A DNA stretch of 64,000 nucleotides. Source: Rhizophagus clarus. Its lineage: Eukaryota; Glomeromycota; Glomeromycetes; Glomerales; Glomeraceae. Shown here one piece after another: positions 39,876-52,353 of the stretch. Within the stretch, counting starts at the first letter, position 1. Every line of letters starts with the position of its first letter. A model generated the notes under the pieces. That model was not told the origin of the DNA. It ran no database searches and worked only from the letters and a program-made list of their open reading frames with translations. The DNA lies in contig BLAL01000334.1 of the NCBI GenBank assembly GCA_015698045.1, forward strand, positions 1 through 64,000, in the 5' to 3' direction. Position numbers and translations under genes: made by a program.

Positions 39876-42800
39876 TTATTGTACTACTTCACTTTCTTCA
39901 GGAGTTTCTGCTGCTTTATCGGTCATTTCCGTTTCTATTTCTAACGTAGGGAATAAATAATAAGACTCAACTTTAGCCTCTTTTACAATTTGATGCACCT
40001 TTAACAACAATTCTTGTGAATCCAATATAGACGAAGGTAATTGTGGGCAAGATTTAGGAAGATGCTAAGTACAAAATAGAAACATGATTAGCATAACTAA
40101 AACTATTAAAAAAAACATATGAACTAAAGTTACCTTTTCTTCTTTGAATGCAGTATGAGATCTTAAGAATGATTGACATAATACAAATCTCACGAGAAAT
40201 TGACGAAGGAAATCATCTTGTAAAAACCTTTTTAATTGTTTTTCTGTGTAAAATAAATAATTATTGAGTACTTAATTTCTAAGCTACAATACAATGTATA
40301 AAATTTAATTATATAATATTTTACCAATATTAGATGAATTAAATAATTCTACAATATTCAATTCGGCTTCTGATATAAGATTTACACACTTTTCCCATGT
40401 TGATGAACTTATTTGACCAGGATCCGAAATGAAGGCAAACCCAAGAAGGGGAGCGTGGAGAAATAAAGTGAAAAGACTGCCAATTTGAGATGTATCTAAT
40501 AAACTTTCATTATTAGAAGAGTAGGCATAATAAATACATTATATAAGCTAGGTGATTTACCAGGGATAGAAGAAGGATATTCCACAGGTGACATAAGACA
40601 AAGGAATGGTTGATTAAAGACTCTCGGGAAATCCTAAAAATCGATAAATAACATCAGTAAAGTGAAATAAATGAATATCATGTCACACTTATAACATACC
40701 GCAAAAGCCGTACTATTATCGCTATCAATTACTAGACATAATGGTTTGCGAGTGAACGGTACCAAATCTGCCGGATGCAAACAATGAATTTTATCTGAAG
40801 GATCCGTTTTATCCGCAGGTTTGCGGGAACTTGTTGCAACACCACCATTATATCCTAAATCAAAGAAATTTTAATAGAATTGTTTTTCGAAAATCTAAAC
40901 ATATCCTTATACTCATACAAACCATTATGCGAACTTTGTTCATTATTATTTGAAAGTTTGGCACCGTCTGCAGAAATGTAAAGTAATAATGCAGAATTTT
41001 CATTGATTTCCTTAAAACAACAATAAATGAGTAAGTAAATGTCTTATAGTTTATAAAATAAAAATGGGAGTAAATATAATTTACCTTGAAAGCAGTAGCG
41101 ATATAAACTAATAACTGGCTGAATGTAGGTCTATATAAAAGATATTTATGTGGATTAACTCTTCGTGACGCAGATTTATCAGCAGGAATATTTGCACTTG
41201 ATTGCTCCTCAGCATTTATATCATCTTTATTAGTAACTCTTTCGTTTACCACTGGAACTTCAGAACCTGGTGTTTTTGATGTCGACTTCGGAGGAGCTGG
41301 TTCGCGCTCTCATAACATAAAACATATCGTCTTAAAATAAGCTTTACAACTTAAAATCAATAATAAGCATTATCATATTTAATATTTACCAAGTGATTGT
41401 AATATATGATACATATCAAGAGTCAATTCCGAAAATTTGATTTGATTTTGATAATTTCCAACCAAAATTGCTTCTTGAAGTTTTAATTTTGGTGTACCAT
41501 CTTTTTCATGCCTAAGACTACGTTCAATTTGTAGTCTACGTGCAACTGTCAAAAGATGACCTTCGGGTGAGACTGGAGTTAACTTCTTTTCAGCCTAATT
41601 ATACGATATGGCACATACATTAATCAATATAAATAATAATAATAAGAACTTCTAAACGTTAATTACAATCTCACTGAAGGTAGATTTATACCTCTAAGAA
41701 AGCAGCAATTTCATGAAGAACACATTGCCATTCCGTTGAGTCAGCAGGTTTAAAAATTCTTATATAATCATCAACAAGACCACTTAATTCATCCATCAAT
41801 TTCTGAACAATATCCCTGTTGTTCAGCAGCAGACAAACAACGATAAACCGAGCGTAATATCTCAATTTCTTAATCATAAGTGCTGGACTATACATAAATA
41901 ATATCAATTGTTACTTAATTTTTCACTAATATTTGTAGAAAACCATTCAATTGAGAATATTTAACAAACTTTTTAACATCAAGGACATCCTTGAAGTAAG
42001 AACGATCCCGAATTGCTTCATAAAATATATATGATTCGTGAAGATAATTTGTTTCACTTGTACGTAAGCTTTATAGTTTTATTATAGAAGACATGTTAAT
42101 TTTCTTATCTTGGATTTTAAACAAATTGATGAGAAACAATTCTAAACATACTAGTAATGATAATAAAGTTGCCCAATTTTCGACGCGATTTCGCCAACCT
42201 CCCAACGTTTAAGACCATAATTATCTTTATTTTCCAATACAAATCTGGGATATAAATTACAAATGAAAATGAATGAATCCAAAAAGAAAAGAAAATAATA
42301 ATAAAAATAAAAAATGCTCAACAAAATTAAAATTCACCTATTCTGTTGTTGAAACTTCCATAACTAAATATATTAATTGAAAATGGTGAGTCCCATATTT
42401 TTTTTTTTTTAAAAAAAAAATCAATTCGCATTAATTAAAGAATTGAACACTCTAAATCTTGGTTAACAACAAATACCTTGGTATAGACTTCGAAAGTTCG
42501 TTGAAAATATGGCTGCCATTGACGACCACCAGTGGGTGGTAAATCTCTGCGTATATCACGATTTCCTCTAAATAAATCGTTCCAAAAATTTATGAAAATT
42601 ACGTATAATATGAAATATCATTACCTTAAGCCCGCAAATAATTGCTGACTCTTTTCCAAAAGGTACTGAAATTCTTCCACGATCCTTTGGTTATTCACAG
42701 TCGATTGATCTGTTTGAACTTTACTATCTTTTTCGTTATTGTTAGCAGGTGTATTGTTAGCAGGTGTAGTGTTGTTAGCAGGTGTAGTATTGTTAGCGGG

Positions 42801-42917
42801 TGTATTGTTAGCAACAGGGGTAGCTTCTTCCATAACTACATCTGGGACAGTTGTCTGAGTTGTAGTTGTTGAAGGAGCCGGTGTTGTTGTCATTGTCTCC
42901 TTTTGTGATTCTTCCAT
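39876..42917 (-). CDS. SCAI: SCAI homologue (suppressor of cancer cell invasion family)
   Basis: Fourteen exons join in phase to give 670 residues: 42625-42917, 42477-42567, 42338-42363, 42152-42244, 41970-42068, 41692-41887, 41390-41594, 41085-41308, 40923-41010, 40700-40854, 40561-40633, 40325-40495, 40134-40243 and 39876-40064. The SCAI signature is clear: LWKFQQQNR, GLKRWEVGEIASKIGQLYYH, YYLRTSETNYLHESYIFYEA, IRDRSYF and later KYLLYRPTFSQLLVYIATAF. The first 90 residues are Thr/Ala/Asn-rich, with repeats of the type TPANN. In animals SCAI is a nuclear cofactor that restrains MRTF/SRF and also acts in double-strand break repair; its fungal role is not known. The first exon is the source of a decayed copy about 1.1 kb upstream. 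Confidence 0.88.
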
Positions 42918-43880
42918 ATTCAGCTAAATAAGAAATCTATAATAAATTTATTATCTAAAAATAAGTGATCAAAATATAAATATTTCGCGCGCATAATTAC
43001 GAGAACATACAGTATATAAAGTAATTGCTATACTTTGTGTTTAAGGTTTTTTGTTTACTTGATATAAAAGTATAGATCAGGATCTTATATAGTTGGGCAA
43101 TCCTTTTATTTTGACTAAAATGTATCTCAATTGATTTATTTCATGATTTCTGGGTTGGCCAGAATTATGAGCTACAAATTTTAACTTCAATAATAATGTT
43201 ATAATGTTATTATTTTAGTTAATTTGCAACACTATTATCAATAAAGAAAAATGAGATTAATTAAACCCAATTGCTAATAAAATATACACATTATTTTATT
43301 TACATTTTTTATTCTTAAAATATAAGAATTGTTGCAAAACTTATAAAATAATTGTTACTTCCGTTACTTTGACCATTATCATTCTAAGAGAAATAAGCAT
43401 GATCTCCTAGTTTTCTATAAAAGAGCTTAAAAGTTAGTATTTTCAATATATAAGTATCAAAGTAAGTAAAAACCCAAGTATTAACTCCAAAAATTACATT
43501 AACCCAAGAAAGAATTTTTCCCACCAAGGAGAAAAGACCGTAAAAATCATGAATGCTTTTTCACTCCCAAATATTGAAAACAAGGAGATAAACAGGTTTT
43601 AATTCTTTGTGTTCAAAAATATTGCTGGCAAAAAGTAGTCTAGTGAGAATTTAGAACTAATAAAAGTCTAATTTGGAACTTCTCACTGAATCTAAGAATT
43701 ATCTTTTAATGAAAGTTCTTTATGCAGATCTTGCCAAAAATTAGGACTATCATACCTCCATCTCTGGATACAGGAATAACTTTCGAAAGAATTTAAATAT
43801 CATATATATTATACTTATATTGAATTTACATTTTCATTACATCTTTTTCATGATTTTCTAAAATCAGGGAGAAATGTCAT
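42825..43880. repeat. tandem segmental duplication, copy 1
   Basis: This segment matches 43920-44960 in order and orientation, with an offset of about 1.10-1.12 kb. It covers the true SCAI 5' end, its upstream spacer and a decayed CDC50 3' end. Shared blocks include attaattaaacccaattg (43257 and 44303), aaagtaattgcta (43018 and 44077) and ccagaattatgag (43159 and 44116). The copies differ at many positions and by small indels, so the event is not recent. Confidence 0.8.
43350..43880 (-). pseudogene. decayed 3' end of CDC50 (duplicate)
   Basis: The stretch aligns with the last exons of the intact CDC50 gene (44468-44960): the C-terminal exon (43351-43425), the exon with the second membrane segment (about 43470-43560 and 43740-43795) and the end of the preceding exon (about 43835-43875). 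Substitutions and indels interrupt it, and no upstream exons are present. It is a fragment and not expected to make a protein. Confidence 0.75.
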
Positions 43881-43919
43881 TGGATCTATTCGTACTTCAC
43901 TGTCTTTTCTGTTGGTACG

Positions 43920-44960
43920 GCTGAAATAGCTTTTCTCATAACTACATCCAGGATAGTTTTCTGAGTTGTAGTTGTTAAAGGACCCGGTGCTGATATCAAA
44001 TTTTCCTTATGATTCTTATAAAATCTAAAGTTAATGTATTATTTAAAAATAAATAATCCAAATATAAATATTTAAAGTAATTGCTACAATTTGTATTGAG
44101 GTTTGTTTGGTTGACCAGAATTATGAGTTAAAATTTTAGGACCTGATTATTTGCAACAAATATACAACAAATATAAAGAAATAATAATGATCATAAAAAG
44201 AAGATATAATGTTGCTATTTTTAAATATATTATTATATAAAAAATTTGGTTATTTTACAACATTTATAATAAATAAAGTAAAGAAAAAGTAGAAAGTGAG
44301 ATTAATTAAACCCAATTGGAGTACATTCACCTAAATAATTCAAATAACTAATCGATCTAAAATATACACATTATTTTATTTAAATCACTAATTAATTATA
44401 TTCTATTCAGAATTGTTACAAGTTTTCTTATGACAATTAATTACATAAAAAATTAAGGATAAATAAATTAATTGTTACTTCCACTACTTTGACCATTATT
44501 ATTCCAAGAAAGATAAGTATGATCTCCAAGTTTTCTATGAAAAGAGTTGAAAATTAGTATTTTTAATATAATAATTATATTAATTGCAAAATCTTAATTA
44601 TAATATACCTTGGTTTATACAAGTGTCTTAAAGTAAATAAGCATCCAAGTACTACACAAACGACTCCAACAACTATATAAGCCCAACCCAAGAAGGAATT
44701 TTTTCCACCGAGAAAAGAGACCGTAGAAATTACGAGAGATTTTGTACCTCCATATTTGGTTACAGGAAATACTTTTGAAAAGAATTACGATTGCGATTAA
44801 ATATCACTGCTGTATACAATTTTCAAAATTTTTTCATAAATTATTACTCACGATATTGAATTTCAACTTGATATTGCCCCGTTTTCATTGTATCTTTTTC
44901 ATTTTTTCCCCATAATTTTCTAAAATCAGGAAGACCTGCAGTACGCATCCAAACTTGAAA
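43920..44960. repeat. tandem segmental duplication, copy 2
   Basis: This is the second copy of the SCAI/CDC50 boundary segment. It starts in a decayed SCAI 5' end and runs into the intact CDC50 3' exons. Each intact gene end therefore sits at an outer edge of the pair and each broken one lies inside, as expected for a tandem duplication of a convergent-to-tandem gene boundary. Confidence 0.78.
43925..44020 (-). pseudogene. decayed 5' end of SCAI (duplicate)
   Basis: About 95 bp match the start of the intact SCAI coding region: the stretch cataactacat and ctgagttgtagttgtt correspond to 42831-42870. The start codon region and frame are degraded and no further exon follows. Confidence 0.7.
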
Positions 44961-46126
44961 ACGTTCATCTTCTGCAATGTCAGGCGGAGGAAATTGTTCA
45001 GTATAAGAACCATTTGGATATCTTTCAACCCAATCCAAAGGAGGACGAATTTGGTCAAGGGTGTATTTAGTTTTGCCATATTTCTCTTTATCAGAAGGCC
45101 ATGCAATACCATTTGCTGAAAATTCATAGGTCTCATTTAGAGCATCAGAACCAGGAGTATTAAGAAGAATTGGAGCAAAGAATGTATCTAAAAAATAAAT
45201 TTACAAGAATTGAATTAAAAAGTTGAAATTTAAAAATGTAATTGTTTCTTTTCGTATATATTTATCATCGCTTATTTATTCGTATAATTATGTTTTACCT
45301 ATTCTTATTAAATTCTCTCTTTACTAAACTATCTACAATATAAATGATTAAAAAATTACCATTAAATAATGAGTTGGCAATAAGCCCACAAGGATAGATA
45401 ATTTTGTCATCAACAACATCCATTGGTTTACAATTTCCAGCTTTAATAGCAGCAGCAGATACGGCTTCACCTTTGAGTTGATTAGCATCAAAACTTTTAA
45501 CATATCTTCTATGATTTTGATAAAAATTTGTTAACCTGTAATACATGAAAACTGGAGGTTTCAAATTCACAGGTAAATTAAATTGAATTAAACAATTCCA
45601 GATTTTTCTAGTTTGTGTTGGATCATAATCTAATGGAAGGTTTCTAACAACTCTAGCCCATTGTGCGTTTAAATCAGAATCAGAAAATGAAGACGTAATA
45701 GAATCAGTTGGTACTGGAACAAACTTTGGAACTTGACCCAAAGGATCGTCTGGTGCTGGGGGTTTTGCATCGCAAAAAGTGTAATCGAATTGTATCTCAT
45801 TAACCTATAAAAAAATAATGACATTTTTGAGGGGAAGCTTTATAAAAAATTCATTCAAGATTAATTTCTACTCACACTATTGCTAGCATAAAGTAATAGA
45901 CCACCAAGCGGTGCAAAGATGATTCCAACAATGAAAAATGTTGGAAGGACAGTTTTGGGTGTAAGGATAGGTTGCCATGCCTTTAAACGTTGTTGTTTAA
46001 AAGCAGTGTCTATACAAAAATTTAAAAAAATTATTTATCATACAAATAACAGATGGTTAAGAATACAATAAAAAGATGTTAATAAAACTTACTTGCGGGT
46101 TTACGGCTCTTTGTTTCTGGAGCCAT
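44468..46126 (-). CDS. CDC50: Cdc50/Lem3-family P4-ATPase beta subunit
   Basis: Six exons join in phase: 46093-46126, 45876-46009, 45360-45804, 44852-45187, 44609-44771 and 44468-44534, giving 392 residues. The cytosolic N-terminus is basic, with [14 protein letters not shown] just before TM1 (about 28-53), as in all Cdc50 proteins. A large lumenal loop carries paired cysteines ([35 protein letters not shown]) and N-glycosylation sequons (NET, NGS). TM2 is at about 343-363, with [15 protein letters not shown] before it, the family's GTKS motif. It forms flippase complexes with Drs2/Dnf-type ATPases and is needed for their ER exit. Its 3' end has been duplicated about 1.1 kb downstream as a decayed fragment. 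Confidence 0.93.
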
Positions 46127-46769
46127 TTGTAAAAGAGAGAGTGAATAATGAGAATCTCTTACTGATCGTGGAAAAATAGAAAAAAAAAATCTACACGAGA
46201 GTGTGGCACAATAAAAAACGAGTTAATTCTAATAGTTTTCAAACAGTACTTAAGTATTATTAGCGAGAACTTCCCATGATGTATTACAAAATGCAGTTTA
46301 TTTACTGTACCTTTTGAAATTGTATTTTGGAAAAGATCTACCAACCCTTACCGTACCAACCTACCGCAGTATCTTCCCCCTGTTTCCCCCGTTTCTCCCG
46401 TTTAATTTACGAAATTAGAAATCGATTACGACATTTTGATTATATTTTAAAATTTAGGCAGATTATATGATATAATTATAAAAATTGGTATACTCTATTT
46501 TTACTACTTTATAGCGATAAATTACTTATATAGCAGATAATTGACTATAACCAAACACAATAAGGGTCATATCATGCCGTTTATCTTTGATCTGCAAATT
46601 ATGTAAGCCACATCTAAATTAAGATCACAACATGAATAAACACCAGATTTTATTTACTATTTACTATTTACCATTTAAAAATATATGGTGAATTATTCAA
46701 CGTAGCATGGATTGTTCCTATATTATAGAAGAAAACGGAATCAACATAAGTTTTTTATTCTTTAGATTA
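46127..46769. other. spacer between NHP2 and CDC50
   Basis: This spacer contains the CDC50 promoter side (a pyrimidine-rich ccccctgtttcccccgtttctcccg run at about 46376-46400) and the NHP2 3' flank. No gene recognised; the ORF at 46707-46919 (+) is antisense to NHP2. Confidence 0.4.
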
Positions 46770-47602
46770 CTAAATTCGCAAACAAGAGTTCAATCTCACC
46801 AACTCCTTGACTTCATTAAGACATTTTTCGAAATTTTCTTTGTATTCAAGGTTATTATCTTCATTTTTACGATCAGGAACGACCATGACAACACTCGTTG
46901 GACGTTTGGTTGCACATGAGAATCCAAGGTCAGCTCGAGATGGAATGAAAACATAAGGTATTTCATGATCCTCACATAAAACCGGAATATGTGTAATCAC
47001 ATCCATTGGAGAAACATCTCCAGCCATCACGACTAATCTTTTTTTTCAATAACGATCATTAAAAATTTAGTTTAGTCAGGTAAAATATCCTGATCAATAA
47101 ATGATAAATTAATATATTAGAAATGTTTACCCCTTTTGATGTTTACATATAGCCTTTACAGTTTCCTTTACGCCACGTCTACAATGTCGTTGTCTTGCAG
47201 CTAATTGATTAAATCGATTGAAAAATTTTTACAAAATGTTCAAAAATGTTATCACAAATCAATTTAATTCTCTTATTAGTTAAAACGATAAATATAATTA
47301 CCTTTCCTGATTACTATCATTATTTCTCGAGTTAATTTCTCAGAGGCTAACGGTTGTGCAAAAGGTATTAAAGCTCTTAAATCATAATGTACAATTAAAC
47401 CCTTGTCTGGTTTTATTTCCGCTGGAGTTACAGTTGGCGTTGACCCTGTAGTAACTGGTGATATGTTGTCAACTTCCATTGCATTATTATCTTTATTTTT
47501 TGAAGAATGCTTTTCTTTTTTTTCTTTATGAGATTTTTCTTTCTTTTCTTTCTTAGATTTGGATTCTTTCTTTTCTTTCTTCTCTTTCTTATCTTTAGGC
47601 AT
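46770..47602 (-). CDS. NHP2: H/ACA snoRNP protein Nhp2 (L7Ae family)
   Basis: Three exons join in phase: 47302-47602, 47131-47200 and 46770-47037, giving 212 residues. The first 40 residues are a dense lysine/glutamate run (KKEKKESKSKKEKKEK), a nucleolar-type extension longer than in yeast Nhp2. The L7Ae domain runs from about 80 to 205: PFAQPLASEKLTREIM, RQRHCRRGVKETVKAI, GLVVMAGDVSPMDVITHIPV, CEDHEIPYVFIPSRADLG and KRPTSVVMVVP. The RRGVKE motif binds the RNA K-turn/K-loop. Nhp2 is a core protein of pseudouridylating H/ACA RNPs. The motif spacing and the NHP2-type SPMDVITHIP favour Nhp2 over Snu13 or ribosomal L7Ae. Confidence 0.92.
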
Positions 47603-48195
47603 CTTTTTTTAAAACGAATAGATTGAAAGATAAAAAAAAAAAAAAAAAGTTTATTATGCTTATTATGCTTATGTAAATGTTGCGTAACATGATATTCTTC
47701 ACGTGATATTAATAGACTAATGGTAATTTTTTGATTTGTTAAAAAATCTGAAAATAATCTTAACTCTTAAAAACATTTAAATAATTTAAAAAAGTAATCT
47801 ATTGTATATACAACTGTTCCAAATTCTGAAATCTAGACTAATTTTGAAATGTCTACTTTTTCCTTTCTAGTCATTAACTTGCTTAATCATGTATTAAAAA
47901 TTATTTAAACTTATGAAAAAGACTTACAAAAACCATAAAGTTACTTTTATTTGAGTGTTCTTTGTTTTTTTTTTTTTTTTTTTTTTTTTACACTATAGAC
48001 ATTATCTATAGGATACAACTGCACTGCTCACATCACCAATTTTTGAAACAAATAAATAAGCGAAAAGCTCATGAATAATAAAAAGAATAAGCGGTTCGTT
48101 AAAAATGGGCGGGCCTCTTAAAAAGCAACGAAAAAGTGAATGATATAATTGAATGCGAGAGAGACTCACTTTTATAAGATTTCTCTCGATTATAA
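47603..48195. other. spacer between the RING gene and NHP2
   Basis: This AT-rich spacer must hold the NHP2 promoter and the 3' flank of the RING gene. It contains a long T tract at 47966-47989. No gene is seen. Confidence 0.4.
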
Positions 48196-49792
48196 TCATT
48201 TCAGCAAGATCTTGAACTCTAAGCGCTTGATCTGTTTCTTTGTCATTGTACGCCTACAAAGAGAGCACACCTTTTGAGATTTCAAAGCAGTTGAGATGCA
48301 TTCTCGACAAAAAATATGTCCACAAGGCGTAAATGAAACATCTTTTGGATAATCAAGACAAATCGCGCACTTAAGTTGAAGACCTTTTGATGGTAAAGGG
48401 GAACCTGCAGAAGAAGGATCTTCTGCCGAAGAGTCATCGTCAATTACAATTATCTCTGGGGTTGAGTGATTATTATTGTTAGAATTTATATGGGAGGAGT
48501 TGACGGCAGGTGAATGAGTATTCGGGGAGGACGTTAAATCTACAACATTGTTCGGATATTGATCCGTTGCGTTGTTACTGGAGTAAGATGGAGGAGAGGA
48601 GAGGTCCACCACTTCTATTTCGTTACTGATTTCAGGAGTTCTAGAACGGTCACCAAGGGATAATACTGAGCGAATGGGAGGTAAAGTTATTCCACCATGC
48701 GTAGAATTTTCTTGCGGCAAAGAAATAGGAGGCAAAGTTATTACTCCACCAGTGTTGTTTCCAGTAGTAGGTAAATTGAATGGTTGTAAATATGAGGATT
48801 CCTGAGTTGTTTCCAATTCTGTAGTCTGTCGGATAGTAGAATGTGGGGAGTCACTTCTATAAGGCGGTGGTAGGATAATAATCGGATATGCGTCTTGTTC
48901 ACTTCGAGATACTAAAAATTTAATTAACAAATTAATTATATGGCTTTTTTTTTTTTTTTTATCATATTATTTATTTATTTAATTATTTTTTTAAATCCAA
49001 TTCATACCTCCTTCTTCTGCTCTTATTGCCCTACGCTTATTAGGTCCTGATATTGGTCTCGAAGAATTGTTGTGTGAAGTAGACGATTCCGGCTCTAAAT
49101 TGAAGAGAATGAGTGATGTATATTTCTAGGTCTGAACCGTATATTTTATAATGGGACACTTAATGATAAACAAGATTACCATCTAACTCTGCTCTTTCTT
49201 GTGTTCTTTTATTATGGCGTGATGTTCGTATTCGAGTTGAAGTACTTTCGATATCAGTATCTTCTTCTGAAGAGGAAGGAAGCTAAATATGAGAATAGAT
49301 AACATTAGTGAATGTTATCAATTAACAATTAACACATTAATTACGCAAGTATTATTCATCATACTTTGTAAGTAACGGCACGATTAGCCGGTGTACGTCG
49401 AAGTCTACGTTGTGGGTCGAGTTCTATTAAATTTTGTGATTGGCTTGACAATGACAATCCTGTAAACAATAAAATATATGTAATCACCGCTTTAAACTTA
49501 TGATAAACACTTCAAAAAAGTTGATCATGATCAAAATATCATTAAAACCAACCATATACATCTTGCCTTAGCTCAATTGGTTCTTGTCTTTTTTTTTGCG
49601 CTCTGGTGAGTCTAGTTCTTCTATTTGTCGCAGTTTCCGTTACTCTACTGAGGTTATCACTTTCATGCGAACTACTTTGTTCTGGGAGCGCATTAGTGGT
49701 TTGCTTTTGGTTGAAAATAATAAGTAAATAAAGTTAATAAACTGTTTTTAGAGCTTATAAAAAAATATTCTAAAACTTACCCGTGAGCCCAT
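48196..49792 (-). CDS. RING E3 ligase, RNF4/Slx8-like (putative SUMO-targeted)
   Basis: Six exons join in phase: 49781-49792, 49553-49703, 49365-49459, 49180-49282, 49008-49094 and 48196-48911, giving 387 residues; exon 1 is only 12 bp. The C-terminus is a C3HC4 RING (about 331-370): CAICLDYPKD, then TPCGHIFCREC, then CSLCRR. Upstream lie three hydrophobic-acidic runs that match SUMO-interacting motifs: EVVDLSS (about 250), NVVDLTSS (about 272) and IIVIDDDSSAED (about 303). SIMs followed by a C-terminal RING are the layout of SUMO-targeted ubiquitin ligases (RNF4, Slx8), which act on sumoylated nuclear proteins in DNA repair. Two ITLPPI repeats of unknown role lie between. The rest is Ser/Arg/Glu-rich and disordered. 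SUMO targeting is inferred from motifs. Confidence 0.85.
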
Positions 49793-52353
49793 TGTTTTGT
49801 AAGTTACTTCGGTAAAAAGACGAGTTCACACCTCTGATTTAAGAGAAAATATATTTTACAAATATGAGTAATATTCAATCTGGAGTTACGGATAAACAAC
49901 AACTTTAGAGAATAACAAAAAAAAAAAAAAGAAATTTAGTTCCGATATTCTTGAAAATTTCAAGTATATAGCATGAGGTTACACAAGTGACACCAATGAT
50001 TACAGGTCAAACTCTTCGATAATAATAATATAATAATAAGGGACCATAGTAAAAACCAAATATGGTATTTAACATTAAAATTTCATATATGCTCATCATT
50101 TTATATGATACAATTAGAAAGAGCCTTTATAAACACGTAAAATTATTTGTCGCGTTGTTTTTAAATACTATTTGATTTAAATCAATTACTGATCATCAAA
50201 CTCGCGGATTTCGATATTTTACACTCTACCCTTAATTTGGCTGAGTATCAGTGAGTGAGTTTGAATTACCGAACTACCGATTTATTTAAACAATTAATAT
50301 ATTATGGTTTCAATATTTCAAACAAACCTTTGGACTATATTTAGCGATGAATGGTAAAGTACTTTAAATGACAAAAAACGTTTTACTGAAACGTAATAAA
50401 ATTCACCACTTCACTTGTTAAAAAATCGTTTTTAAAGGAATACAAAAAGATAGATCAAAAGCCTTCCTGGGCTTGGTCAAATTCCTATTTAAAATCTTGT
50501 ATTTTTTTTTTTTTTTTCTAATAGTGCGTCAATATTACACATTGTTGATCATTTTTCATGCACAAAAGTTTTCGCGACCATGTGGTTATTCTTGCTTTTT
50601 ATATCCGAAAATCAAATTTATTTTTTGTATATTGTTATAATAAGATTAACTTATATAAAAATTTTATAGGTCTTTTGGTTTTTTATAATTTATATTATTT
50701 ATATTTATTTATTTATTTTTTTTTTATAATTATATTAAATATTTTAAAAAAATTTCTAATACAATTTTAAACAGTATAACAGTTTTTTAAAAATTTTATT
50801 ACTATTCTATTCTATTCTATTTTTTTTTATTTTTTATAAATTATTTATTGTAAAATGTTGCTTGCTTTACCATTTTTATTATTTAAATTATTTAATTTAT
50901 ATTTAAAACAATAATATAAAAATAAAATTATTTAATAAAAGAAATTTTTTAAAAATAAAATAAAAATATATATATTAAATACAAGTAAATTTTTAATTTT
51001 AATAAAAATATTCTGTAATTGAAATCTTTTATTGAATAATGATTTTACTGAATCATTTCTTTTAATTATGAATTATTTAAATTACTATACTATAATTTTA
51101 AACAATTAAAATAGTTAATTATATAATTAATAGAGTTATTATAAATTTTTAAAGATGTAAGCAATTGAAATATTATATAATCCACTTATATAAGATATTA
51201 TACTTGTTAATAAAAAAGATTTCAGAATTATTAATATTAGTTTTTCGCATTTATTTATTTAATTTAAAAAGTATATTAATATAAGTATAATAATGCTATT
51301 ACCGTTATATATAACATGAACTATAGTGCCCCTTGTGTATAGTACTCCCCCTTCTTTTTGTGAAGAAAATCTCCGTTTTCTTTTTTTAAATTATTTAAAT
51401 TTCGTATACTTCGGGTAATACGTCAGCCGACCCCCTAAAAATTTGCAAAATACCCGGGGTATTGTGTCCCGCGATATACGGTAAATACTATTTTAATTTT
51501 ATATTATTTTTCGGAATGTACGATATTTAATGTTATTGTATTGATTTTGAGTTAAATCCGGTTAGCTAATGCTTTTCATTAACACTTGAGCACATTATTT
51601 ATTGTTTTTGCTAACATGGAGAAATAGTTATTTCGTTTGAGTATATTAATAATGATGCTATTTATTATTATTTAAATACCATAATTACTTTAAATACGTA
51701 AATGCGACAAAAAAAATAAATTTTTTTTTCTTGCATTCAACCTGATTTAGAGTTAAATTTTGATAGATAGAAACCATGATTCAAAATCTCGACGACCAGA
51801 AACCCCGTTATAGTACAAACCCGACGTTCATGATCACGAAACCTCATTATTTCCCGACATTCATTATCCGACACTTACTACTCTTTTTTTTTTTTTAAAA
51901 AAAAAAATTTTATATATTTTTTATAGACGTAATAAATTTATTATAATATTTTGTGAATCGGTTTTTTTATTTATATGTAATAGTTTTTAAACTTTCGTAA
52001 AATTACAACAATTAATATTTTTTTTTTTTTATTTACCTGTAAATTTTGATAATGCTTTTACAAAAGTGATGTTCAATTAAAACTTTTTATCAATAATTTC
52101 AAGAATACATTAAAAAATATTAAATGTTATTAATTTTTGCATTCATTTATTAATACTTCACCGGTTATGTATGATGTTAAAACACTTTCGCAAAAACTTA
52201 ATGTTTTCATTGTATAAAAACTATTATTTAGGTAATGAATAACGAAGATTTATCGGGATTGTGAATGTTGGGTTTGTATTACATAATTTAGTAATTTACG
52301 CATTTTAATACCATATAAATATGAACTGATCATTTTTTTTTTTCATTTTCCAA
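49793..52353. other. 2.5-kb AT desert
   Basis: Extremely AT-rich DNA without a recognisable gene. It holds long T/A tracts and a T13A11 tract at 51884-51907. A less AT-rich island lies at about 51320-51480 (tgccccttgtgtatagtac; cgatatacggtaaatac). No tRNA or coding signature was found. Part of it must be the promoter of the BTB-SPRY gene. Confidence 0.45.

Noticed and set aside
46707..46919. 70-codon ORF on the + strand
   Set aside because: It is antisense to the conserved NHP2 last exon.
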